Under the pieces are notes generated by a model that did not search any database, was not told the DNA's origin, and was given only the letters and a program-made list of their open reading frames with translations. Shown in pieces: positions 24,428 to 31,840 of a DNA stretch of 39,508 nt (position 1 is the stretch's first letter; each line of letters opens with the position of its first letter). The position numbers and the translations under genes were made by a program. The stretch spans positions 1 through 39,508 of the forward strand of contig CAXBRK010000006.1 in the NCBI GenBank assembly GCA_963978155.1, written 5' to 3'. This DNA comes from UBA8653 sp963978155. GTDB lineage: Bacteria; Planctomycetota; Phycisphaerae; Phycisphaerales; SM1A02.

Positions 24428-25189
24428 ATGGCCACACTGATTGAGGCGAAAGATCTTCGGAAGCGATTTGGCGCGATCCAGGCGGTTGACGGCATCAGCC
24501 TCAGCGTTTCTGCGGGCGAAGTGCTCGGCTTCCTCGGTCCCAATGGCGCCGGAAAAAGCACCACCATGCGGATGCTTACCGGGTTCTTGGAAGCTGACTC
24601 TGGTTCGGTTCAATTGGCTGGCGTGGCGCTGGATGTGGACCCCCTCGAAGCTCGACGTCGAATGGGCTACCTGCCGGAAGGCGCACCGGCCTATCCGGAT
24701 ATGACGGTGCGAGACTTTCTGATGTTTATCGCGCAAGCTCGTGGATTCTTGGGTTCCGAAGCACGTTGCCGGGTGGACGACGCCATCGAGAGGATTCACT
24801 TGCAACAGGTTGTGGGCCAAACCATTGACACCCTGTCCAAAGGGTTCAAGCGCCGGGTGGGATTGGCCCAAGCCATTCTGCACGACCCACCGGTTTTGAT
24901 TTTGGATGAGCCAACCGACGGCCTCGACCCCAATCAAAAGCACGAAGTTCGGAATTTGATCTCTGAAATGAGCGCGAGCCAAGGCAAAGCCATTGTGTTG
25001 TCGACGCATATCTTGGAAGAAGTCGAAGCTGTGTGCACCAGAGCGGTCATCATCAACAAGGGGAAGGTGGTGGTTGATGAAACACCAGAGCGTTTGGTGG
25101 CGATGGCGCCTGAACGGTCTGGTGGCTCCGCCCTGGATTCGGTGTTCCGATCCGTGACCAGTGGTGACCTTGAGGAGGCAGGCCAGTGA
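24428..25189 (+). CDS. ABC transporter ATPase, GldA-like
   Basis: 253 aa from ATG 24428, with GGAGG (24418-24422) five bases upstream; the open frame to 24416 is leader. Walker A is GPNGAGKSTT, the signature region is DTLSKGFKRRVGLAQAI (a variant SKGFKRR instead of LSGGQ, usual in this subgroup), Walker B is VLILDEPTDGLDPNQ, and the His switch is LSTHILEEV. It powers the transporter formed with the next gene. The next CDS starts inside its stop (GTGA). The order ATPase, permease, GldG-like, DUF4340 is widespread and is named after Flavobacterium gliding genes, but occurs in many non-gliding bacteria with unknown substrate. Confidence 0.93.
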   Translation: MATLIEAKDLRKRFGAIQAVDGISLSVSAGEVLGFLGPNGAGKSTTMRMLTGFLEADSGSVQLAGVALDVDPLEARRRMGYLPEGAPAYPDMTVRDFLMFIAQARGFLGSEARCRVDDAIERIHLQQVVGQTIDTLSKGFKRRVGLAQAILHDPPVLILDEPTDGLDPNQKHEVRNLISEMSASQGKAIVLSTHILEEVEAVCTRAVIINKGKVVVDETPERLVAMAPERSGGSALDSVFRSVTSGDLEEAGQ

Positions 25190-25920
25190 GAAGGGTCAGT
25201 ATCGTGTTTCGCCGAGAATTCTCCGGATACTTCGCTACCCCTTTGGCGGCGATCTTTTTGGTGGTGTTTTTGTTTTTGGCAAGCATGTTTGCCTTCAACA
25301 TTGGCGGGTTCTTTGACCGTGGGCAGGCGGACCTCCGGCCCTTCTTTCAGTTCCATCCTTGGCTGTATCTCTTTCTGGTGCCGGCCATCTCCATGAGACT
25401 GTGGGCCGAAGAGCGACGGACAGGCACCATCGAGTTGATCGCGACGTTGCCTCTCACGATGCAGGATTTGGTGCTGGGCAAATTTTTTGCGGCTTGGGCC
25501 TTCTCTGGTCTCGCGCTGCTCCTCACGGTGCCCATGTGGTGGACCGTTTCATTTCTTGGAGAGCCGGACCACGGCGTCATTGTGTGCTCCTACCTGGCCT
25601 CTTGGCTGACCGCGGGCGCGTTCTTGGCCATTGGCAGCGCCATCAGCAGCCTGACCAAGAATCAAGTGGTGGCGTTTGTCCTTTGTGCGGCCGCCTGCTT
25701 CTTGCTGTTGCTCTCCGGCTTTTCAGTGGTGCTTGACTTCTTCCGAAGCTGGGCTCCCAACATGGTGGTTGAAGGTCTTTCGGCGATCGGAGTCTTGACG
25801 CATTTTGATTCGATGGTTCGAGGCGTGATTGATCTTCGCGATGTGTTGTACTTCGCAAGCTTGATTGTGGCGTTCTTGGTGATCAACACGGCTGTGATCG
25901 ATTGGCGAAAGGCGGCCTAA
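25186..25920 (+). CDS. ABC transporter permease, GldF-like (ABC-2 type)
   Basis: 244 aa from GTG 25186, overlapping the ATPase stop by four bases. Six membrane segments are visible, beginning with LAAIFLVVFLFLASMFAF. The cytoplasmic loop AISMRLWAEERRTGTIELIATLPLT is the coupling-helix segment typical of ABC-2 permeases (the E-x-x-x-G-T-x-E/D-x-L pattern). The last helix ends INTAVIDWRKA. Its partner is the preceding ATPase. The substrate is unknown. Confidence 0.9.
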   Translation: MRRVSIVFRREFSGYFATPLAAIFLVVFLFLASMFAFNIGGFFDRGQADLRPFFQFHPWLYLFLVPAISMRLWAEERRTGTIELIATLPLTMQDLVLGKFFAAWAFSGLALLLTVPMWWTVSFLGEPDHGVIVCSYLASWLTAGAFLAIGSAISSLTKNQVVAFVLCAAACFLLLLSGFSVVLDFFRSWAPNMVVEGLSAIGVLTHFDSMVRGVIDLRDVLYFASLIVAFLVINTAVIDWRKAA

Positions 25921-25921
25921 A

Positions 25922-27814
25922 TTGAACAACACATCTGCTCAAACCGCGCTGTTTGGATCGGCCCTGCTGCTGATTGCTGTGTTTGCGTTGAACATTTTGA
26001 TTTCAACCGGGCTTCCTGGGCTCCGCTTGGATCTGACCCAAGACAAGCTGTACTCGCTGTCGGATGGGGTGAGCCCACTCTTGCGGGAGCTTGATGAGCC
26101 GGTGCGACTGGACTTCTATTACTCAAAGAAGAGTGCCGAGAATCTTCCGAACTTTCGCACGTATGGCCAGCGCGTCCAAGAGTTCCTTGAGGAGATGGTT
26201 CAGGCCTCCAATGGCAAGCTCTCTCTCCGAGTGCTCGATCCCGAGCCGTTTTCCGAAGCGGAGGATATGGCCCGAGCCGCGCAGCTTTCCAGAATCCAGA
26301 TCGATGGCGCAGGTCGCGAACTGACTCTTGGTCTGGTCGCGGTCAACAGCGTCGATGAACAAAGTGTTATCCCGTATCTGGACCCAACGCAAGAACGGTT
26401 CTTGGAATACGAAGTGATGCGGTCGGTCGTTTCTATTGGCCGGCTGGGACGCCCCACGGTTGGCTTGGTCACCTCGCTTGATATGGCGCCAACTCTCGAT
26501 CAGCAGACAATGCAGATGAGGCCTGGCTGGCAAATCTTGTCCCAAGTTGAGCAGCTCTTCGATGTGGTGCCCATTGCCGAGTCGGAAACCGAATTGCCTG
26601 AGGGTTTGGACTTGCTCTGGATCGTGCACCCGAGATCGATTTCCCCCGAACTGGCGGTGGCGATCGATACATATGTGCTCCAGGAGAAGCCACTGCTCTT
26701 GTGTTTGGATCCGTGGTGTGAGGCGGATGCCCAATCTGCCGAGCCTGCATTTGGAATGCAGGGGCCACAGCCCACCCCAAGTCAATTTGATGCCTTCTTG
26801 GGCGCTTGGGGTTTGAATTGGAGTCGTGGCTATTTCGTGGCCGATCGTGACCTCGCCCTCCGGGTCCAAGCGATGACGGACCGTGGCATGGAGGTCATGG
26901 ATTTCATCGCGTGGTGGAATGCTCGCCGTGAAAATCTCAATGGGGACGATCCCATCACCAAGGGCCTGACCAATTTGAATCTCGCGACGGCCGGTGCCTT
27001 TTCACTTGAGCAAGATGCACCAACGCGTTTGGTGCCGGTGGTTCGCTCCAGTGAAAACAGCCAAAGAATGTTGACGGCTCAATTGGGTTTTCAGATTGAT
27101 CCTGGCACCTTGATTCAGAACTTTGAGTCCAGTGGGGAACATCAGATTGTCGCCGCCCGATTCACCGGTCCCATCAAGAGTGCGTACCCACCGGTCAAAG
27201 CTGAAGTCGCGGTCGACCCCGCGCTCGAAGCGATCTTGGACAACTCGTCAGAGGCGCCAACCGGGGTGGCCAACATTCTGGTATTGGGTGATGTTGACTT
27301 CCTGTCGGACAGCAACTGGATCCGCGAAGAGCGTTTGGGCTCCATCAGTTTGGGGTACCGCACCTTCGCCGACAACGGTTCGTTCATGCTGAACGCGATT
27401 GAGACCATGGCGGGTGATCCTGTTCTCGCTGGACTGCGGGGCCGCGGTGAGTACACGCGGCCTTTCGACCGAGTTGAAGCTCTTCGTCAAGCGGCGGAAA
27501 GCGAGTACCTGGCGGAGCAGAAGCGCCTCGAGTCTGAAATTCAAGAGACCGAGCGTCGCCTTGCCCAACTTCAGCAGGCTCAAGCAGGAAGTCAAGACAC
27601 CTTGCTGCTTTCTCCAGAGCAAGAAGCGGAAGTGGATCAGTTGCAGGACAAAGTTATCGCGGCCCGAAAGCAACTCCGATTGGTGCAGCTCAACCTTCGC
27701 ACGGATATTGAACAACTCGGCACCAATTTGATGTTGTTCAACACCATCGTTTGGCCCCTCGTTGTGGCGGCGTTGTCTGGAATGATCTTTCTGATGCGGA
27801 GAAAAGTGTCGTGA
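25922..27814 (+). CDS. GldG-like ABC-associated protein
   Basis: 630 aa from TTG 25922, one base after the permease stop. Membrane helix near the N-terminus (LFGSALLLIAVFALNILIS), then the family pattern LRLDLTQDKLYSLSDGV and ELDEPVRLDFYYS (GldG N-domain). A large periplasmic domain follows, with a coiled coil at about 515-610 (repeats of Glu/Gln/Leu) and a C-terminal helix, VVAALSGMIFLM, with a basic tail. It likely sits on the periplasmic side of the ABC permease. The GATase-like segment (WIVHPRSISPELAVAIDTYV, ILVLGDVDFLSD) is the standard middle domain. The TTG start has no clear ribosome-binding site and may rely on coupling. Confidence 0.9.
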   Translation: MNNTSAQTALFGSALLLIAVFALNILISTGLPGLRLDLTQDKLYSLSDGVSPLLRELDEPVRLDFYYSKKSAENLPNFRTYGQRVQEFLEEMVQASNGKLSLRVLDPEPFSEAEDMARAAQLSRIQIDGAGRELTLGLVAVNSVDEQSVIPYLDPTQERFLEYEVMRSVVSIGRLGRPTVGLVTSLDMAPTLDQQTMQMRPGWQILSQVEQLFDVVPIAESETELPEGLDLLWIVHPRSISPELAVAIDTYVLQEKPLLLCLDPWCEADAQSAEPAFGMQGPQPTPSQFDAFLGAWGLNWSRGYFVADRDLALRVQAMTDRGMEVMDFIAWWNARRENLNGDDPITKGLTNLNLATAGAFSLEQDAPTRLVPVVRSSENSQRMLTAQLGFQIDPGTLIQNFESSGEHQIVAARFTGPIKSAYPPVKAEVAVDPALEAILDNSSEAPTGVANILVLGDVDFLSDSNWIREERLGSISLGYRTFADNGSFMLNAIETMAGDPVLAGLRGRGEYTRPFDRVEALRQAAESEYLAEQKRLESEIQETERRLAQLQQAQAGSQDTLLLSPEQEAEVDQLQDKVIAARKQLRLVQLNLRTDIEQLGTNLMLFNTIVWPLVVAALSGMIFLMRRKVS

Positions 27815-28857
27815 GCAAAAACAAGAGCCTCATGCCGTTGGCCGCGATCACCACGGTTTTGTTCCTAGCCGTGATCACACGTCCCAGTCCCGATGCCACA
27901 TCAAGTGATGGCGTCGAAGCACCTATGCTTCCAGAGCTCAAGGCCAATGCCGAAGCCATTGACGGCATCACGATTCGGCAGGGGGGTGTCCCTATCTCGC
28001 TTCAACGCGACGGGGGACAGTGGTACTGCGCCTCCGCGGCCGACTACCCCGTCGAACGGGATCGCATTCGGAAACTTCTGGTGCAACTGGACCAGCTTGA
28101 GCGTTGGGAAGCCAAGACCCAAGACCCGGCACGTCACGCTGCGGTTGACTTGGACACCTCAGTTGAAGAGGGGCGAGCCATCGAGATCGAACTCTTCGCC
28201 GGTTCTGATCTTGTGAGCCATGTGGTTTTGGGCAAGCGGCAGTGGTCACCGAAGAGTACGTTTGCACGTTTGGCCACAGAAGATCAAACCTTCAAGTGCA
28301 AGGGCCACGTTGAGGTGGAATTGAATCCTGTTGCTTGGTTGGACACGACGTTTTGCACATTGGAACGATCCGGTATCACTCAAATAAACTTCGGCCCGAT
28401 GGAACTTGTTCGACCGAATGATTCACCTGAGGGGGGGGAGCCAATTTGGCAAGTTTCGACAAAGAATCTGGAATCCGTTCCCGACAAAGCTCTGCAGTTG
28501 GCCAAGGCTGATCTTCCAAGCTGGCCGACTCGTCTCACCTTCGAAGACGTGCTTCCTCGCAGTCAACATCAGTGGTCCAGTGACACCGTTGTGATGACCT
28601 ACGGTGCGCAGGAGGGCCAGCTGACGGTTTCTCTTGATCTCAGCGAGGAAGAGGGATCCGGGGCTTGGTGCGGATTGGATTTTGAGCCAGCGCCAGGACA
28701 GAACATCCAGCCGGAGTGGAGTCGTTGGCCGCGGTGGTTGTACCGACTCCCGGACTATCGGGTCGCACCGGTCCGACAGATCCATGACGCCCTGCGGTCC
28801 GGCCCGGATCTTCAGGATGAGGGATCAAACGCAGGGCCCGAACGACAAGGTTCTTAG
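27811..28857 (+). CDS. DUF4340-domain protein
   Basis: 348 aa from GTG 27811, overlapping the previous stop by four bases. The N-terminal hydrophobic segment (LAAITTVLFLAVI) anchors it; the rest is predicted periplasmic. DGITIRQGGVPISLQRDGGQWYCASAAD and the following PVERDRIRKLLVQLDQL with SHVVLGKRQ match the DUF4340 pattern (ligand-like W-x-L/Y plus a length-defined repeat). It is the usual last gene of GldFG-type ABC operons. The function is unknown; a role in binding or coupling at the periplasmic face is inference. tRNA-Leu lies 39 bases downstream. Confidence 0.85.
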   Translation: MSKNKSLMPLAAITTVLFLAVITRPSPDATSSDGVEAPMLPELKANAEAIDGITIRQGGVPISLQRDGGQWYCASAADYPVERDRIRKLLVQLDQLERWEAKTQDPARHAAVDLDTSVEEGRAIEIELFAGSDLVSHVVLGKRQWSPKSTFARLATEDQTFKCKGHVEVELNPVAWLDTTFCTLERSGITQINFGPMELVRPNDSPEGGEPIWQVSTKNLESVPDKALQLAKADLPSWPTRLTFEDVLPRSQHQWSSDTVVMTYGAQEGQLTVSLDLSEEEGSGAWCGLDFEPAPGQNIQPEWSRWPRWLYRLPDYRVAPVRQIHDALRSGPDLQDEGSNAGPERQGS

Positions 28858-28896
28858 GGGATGCGTTCTCTTCCGGAGTTGGTAGAGTCAAGCCCC

Positions 28897-28982
28897 GGGC
28901 TCGTGGCGGAATTGGCAGACGCAGCGGACTTAAAATCCGCGGCTCAAATTGAGCGTTGAGGGTTCGAGTCCCTCCGAGCCTA
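28897..28982 (+). tRNA. tRNA-Leu (TAA)
   Basis: An 86-base class II tRNA. Acceptor GGGCTCG (28897-28903) pairs with CGAGCCT (28975-28981, one G-T), discriminator A. The anticodon stem is GCGGA/TCCGC with loop CTTAAAA, anticodon TAA at 28931-28933. A long variable arm (GGCTCAAATTGAGC) identifies Leu/Ser class. CCA is not encoded. TAGAGT at 28883-28888 may be its -10 element, eight bases before the mature end. Confidence 0.96.
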
Positions 28983-29015
28983 TTGATCCTCAGGCATTGC
29001 AGCCTTGGGTCGATT

Positions 29016-29051
29016 CAAAAATGAAGAGCCCCGCCGCACACGCGACGGGGC
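29016..29051 (-). terminator. Terminator of the pseudouridine synthase gene
   Basis: On the minus strand a GCCCCG (29051-29046) pairs with CGGGGC (29033-29028), with additional internal pairs around GTG; this is followed by TCTTCATTTTTG. On the plus strand the run after the stem is not T-rich, so it fits the leftward gene 29142-29837 better, but it may also help end the tRNA-Leu transcript. Confidence 0.65.
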
Positions 29052-29141
29052 CCGGATCGGGCTGGTGAGCCGAGTATCCAACCCGGTCCACCAGAAGTGG
29101 CGTTGGGGCGACCAATTCCCCGCCAGATTGTTTCGATTTTT

Positions 29142-29837
29142 TCAAAAGGGAGCCGGAGACTCAAATTTCAGCCATTCATCGGTGTTGGGTCGCCAAAACG
29201 CCAAGGCCTCGGCGTGCAAGCACAGCCGAGGGGCCGTGGACTCTGAGCCATAGAGCGTGTCGCCCAGAATGGGCGTACCCAATCCACCCTCGGCAGGGGG
29301 GGAAGCGAGGTGCACCCGAATTTGATGGGTACGGCCGGTCTCTGGTCGAAGTTCCAAACGCACCGTTTGGCCCTGGCGATCGAAAGGCGATTCGATGGGG
29401 CGGTCGTGGATGCGCCAAAGTGTGCGGGACGGCCGCCCCGAATCGTGGCAGATTTTTTGCCGAGGCCAGCGGCTGGGTTCCGGGTCCTTGATCAGTGGGG
29501 CTTCAACCGCTCCCTGAGTTTCAGCCGGTGCACGCTCCACGAGGGCGATGTAACGCTTGCCGACGAGGCGCTTTTGGAATTGTTTGGACAGGTTGGATTG
29601 AGTGGATGCATTCAGCGCGAAGACCATGAGCCCGCTGGTTTCTATGTCCAACCGATGGACACTCATCGGACCCTCAGCAGTGGGAATCAGATGCCGCAGG
29701 CGGAGTTCCGCGGAATCATGTGTGTTTTCCGGACGTCCTGGGGCTGAACGCATACCCCATGGCTTGTGAACAACAACAAAGTCATCCTCTTGGTGCAGGA
29801 TCGTGAGCTCTTCGGAGGGAGAAAAGAGGCGTCCCAT
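29142..29837 (-). CDS. RluA-family pseudouridine synthase
   Basis: Isomerises specific uridines in rRNA or tRNA. 231 aa with FVVVHKPWGMRSAPG (family motif I), the catalytic HRLDIETSGL (Asp64), KRYIALVER, and RPETGRTHQIRVHL near 170. The N-terminal S4 domain of RluC/RluD is absent, so it is the short form like RluA or TruC; the target cannot be read from sequence. It is divergent from the gene at 29861 with only 23 bases between the start codons. Confidence 0.92.
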   Translation of the reverse strand: MGRLFSPSEELTILHQEDDFVVVHKPWGMRSAPGRPENTHDSAELRLRHLIPTAEGPMSVHRLDIETSGLMVFALNASTQSNLSKQFQKRLVGKRYIALVERAPAETQGAVEAPLIKDPEPSRWPRQKICHDSGRPSRTLWRIHDRPIESPFDRQGQTVRLELRPETGRTHQIRVHLASPPAEGGLGTPILGDTLYGSESTAPRLCLHAEALAFWRPNTDEWLKFESPAPF

Positions 29838-29860
29838 GGCTCTGAGCGTACACTTTGTTG

Positions 29861-30685
29861 GTGATTTTCGATCTTCTTGCTGTGTTGTCGCTTGTCTGTA
29901 CCGAGCCTCCTTTGATGAAAGAGGTTAGCGCACCACCACCAGCGCTGATTGCCAACCCTCCGATCACTTTGGTGCAAAGAGCTGAAAATGGTCGCCTTCT
30001 TCGCTGGCCAGAGCCATCGCATATTGCGGTGCAGAAGCTCAACCTTGCACCAGAAGTACGGCAACGGGTTCAATATTTCATCTTGGACCGGGACAAAGAG
30101 TTTGACCTTTACGTTGATGAGAATTTGGACCGGCTGAAAGAGATGGTTTTGAAATCCAGTCAGGGCGGCGAAGTCTCATTGGGAGAGGCCATTGATGGCT
30201 GGGGCGTTGTGGCCAAGAGAAGTTCATTGGTCTATGAACTGAAAGACTTGATCACGCCTGAGCAAGCCAAAATTGCGTTGGACGCGGTGCGGTCGTATCG
30301 CACGCTGTTGGAAGAAGAAGTGGCCGCCGATGCTGGGGTGGAGCTCCCACCACGTGCCCTCAAAATACGGGCCACCATGGCGACACGATCTGTCCGCCTT
30401 CGGGAGTCACTCCTGCGGCGCCTGCCCAATATTCCTACTTTTGCGAAAGCACTTCAGAAGCTGGATCTCACCCAAGCCCAGCAGCAACGCATGATGCAGC
30501 AGTTGATGCCAGTGCTGACCGCCCAAGACGAGCGGAGTGCGAAGCGCGAGCGGGAAGCCGTTTTGGCGTGTGTCGCCCTGTTCAGCGAAGAACAGGTTTT
30601 TGAGGCCATCCGGATGAGCCCGATGCCCAAAGTTGAACCGGCGCCGTCAGCTCCATCCGATGCCGATACAAGGAATACGCCATGA
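29861..30685 (+). CDS. Unrecognised exported helical protein
   Basis: 274 aa from GTG 29861, chosen because TACACT (29849-29854) ends exactly six bases before it; in-frame TTG codons at 29855 and 29858 are alternatives. A short hydrophobic N-terminus (IFDLLAVLSLVC) suggests export, possibly as a lipoprotein-like or signal-peptide protein. The segment VQKLNLAPEVRQRVQYFIL recalls the helical repeats of Spy/CpxP-type (LTxxQ) proteins, and a second helix with KLDLTQAQQQRMMQQL has the same flavour. The rest is Leu/Arg/Glu-rich. I do not recognise the family. The stop overlaps the next ATG, so the two genes are likely one unit. Confidence 0.72.
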   Translation: MIFDLLAVLSLVCTEPPLMKEVSAPPPALIANPPITLVQRAENGRLLRWPEPSHIAVQKLNLAPEVRQRVQYFILDRDKEFDLYVDENLDRLKEMVLKSSQGGEVSLGEAIDGWGVVAKRSSLVYELKDLITPEQAKIALDAVRSYRTLLEEEVAADAGVELPPRALKIRATMATRSVRLRESLLRRLPNIPTFAKALQKLDLTQAQQQRMMQQLMPVLTAQDERSAKREREAVLACVALFSEEQVFEAIRMSPMPKVEPAPSAPSDADTRNTP

Positions 30686-31833
30686 TTTCGCTTCTGCTTT
30701 TGTCGTTCTTGCCGACCTTTGTTGATGCTGAAGACCCAATCGCCACAGGGCAGGAACTGTTCAACCGGGTGGAACGGGACCTTGGGAAAGCACTGGGGAA
30801 GTTCGAATCTCACGAAGCGCTTCCAGAAAAGAGCCCTTGGTGGGATGTCATCGGGGTGAAAGAGACCAAGATCTCAAATGACGAAGCCATCGAAGATCTG
30901 CTCCGGGCCGTCACGATGGTCTTGGCTGGAGAAGGCGCTGGTGATCTGAGGGCAGAAGCCAAAGCCATTCAAAAAGCCATCCGTGATGCCAATTTCGATC
31001 AAGACGAAATGCGACGCAAACGAGACACCGCTCCGGCCCAAGAGTCGCTGGGCAAAGCGGAAGATCTGATTGTCACGAGCCGCGAAGAGTACGACGAAAT
31101 GATTTCGGACAGTCAAGCGAAGCAAGAGGATCTTCGCTTGGCGCTGCTCGAAGTGGAGAAACAGTTCATTGAGGCCCTGTCTCGGACCGGTCTGAAGATC
31201 GAAGATCAAGCAGCGCGATCGCTCTTGGGGACACTGGCGGGAGAGCGGTTCAGCGACTTGGCCATCACCATTGCGAATGTGCGTCTGGTCACCGAGCAGT
31301 TGCACCGATTGGCCGACGAAAGTGGAGAAGCGCCCGAGTTGACGCGGAAGTACTACGGCCTCTACGTCTTGCTGGTCCGCCTCGTTGATGTCGCCCAGGA
31401 CGATTATGTTCGTTGGGTCCGGGAGGTGGCGATCCCAAAGCTTGACACCATTTTGAAGGACGCCGAGTTCCAGCGCAAAGAGGCCTTGGCGGGCAAAGCT
31501 GCCGATCCTGACCGTGCGGAAGCTTTTCAACGGAACGTTGATCAGCTGGAACTCACCCAAACCGCAGCCGTGCGATACATCGAATACCTCAAGATCCAGG
31601 CTGAGGGTGTTGAGCGTGGCAATCTGGAAGTCGAGAAAGACCTTCGTTTGGCGGCCAACACGTGGCGTACGGTTGACCTCTCTTTGGAGACCGCGGATTT
31701 GATTCGCCGCGGCTCTGAAGCGTTCGGCGCGTTGATGACCCTTGAACTGCCCCCACTGCGGGGATTTGAAGGCACGGAACTCCGTGAACGGTTCCAAAGC
31801 CTCGAACGCCGGATGGCCGAACCGCTTCAGTAA
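30682..31833 (+). CDS. Unrecognised exported coiled-coil protein
   Basis: 383 aa. A clear signal peptide (MISLLLLSFLPTFVDA, then EDP). The mature part is almost wholly helical and charged, with EDLLRAVTMVLAGEGAGDL, DSQAKQEDLRLALLEVEKQF and LEVEKDLRLAANTWRTVDL among heptad-like stretches. No catalytic motif or named domain is apparent. It is coupled to the preceding gene by an ATGA overlap, so a shared function in the periplasm is likely. It meets the M1 peptidase gene head-on with seven bases between stops and no terminator. Confidence 0.72.
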   Translation: MISLLLLSFLPTFVDAEDPIATGQELFNRVERDLGKALGKFESHEALPEKSPWWDVIGVKETKISNDEAIEDLLRAVTMVLAGEGAGDLRAEAKAIQKAIRDANFDQDEMRRKRDTAPAQESLGKAEDLIVTSREEYDEMISDSQAKQEDLRLALLEVEKQFIEALSRTGLKIEDQAARSLLGTLAGERFSDLAITIANVRLVTEQLHRLADESGEAPELTRKYYGLYVLLVRLVDVAQDDYVRWVREVAIPKLDTILKDAEFQRKEALAGKAADPDRAEAFQRNVDQLELTQTAAVRYIEYLKIQAEGVERGNLEVEKDLRLAANTWRTVDLSLETADLIRRGSEAFGALMTLELPPLRGFEGTELRERFQSLERRMAEPLQ

Positions 31834-31840
31834 GCGTGGA

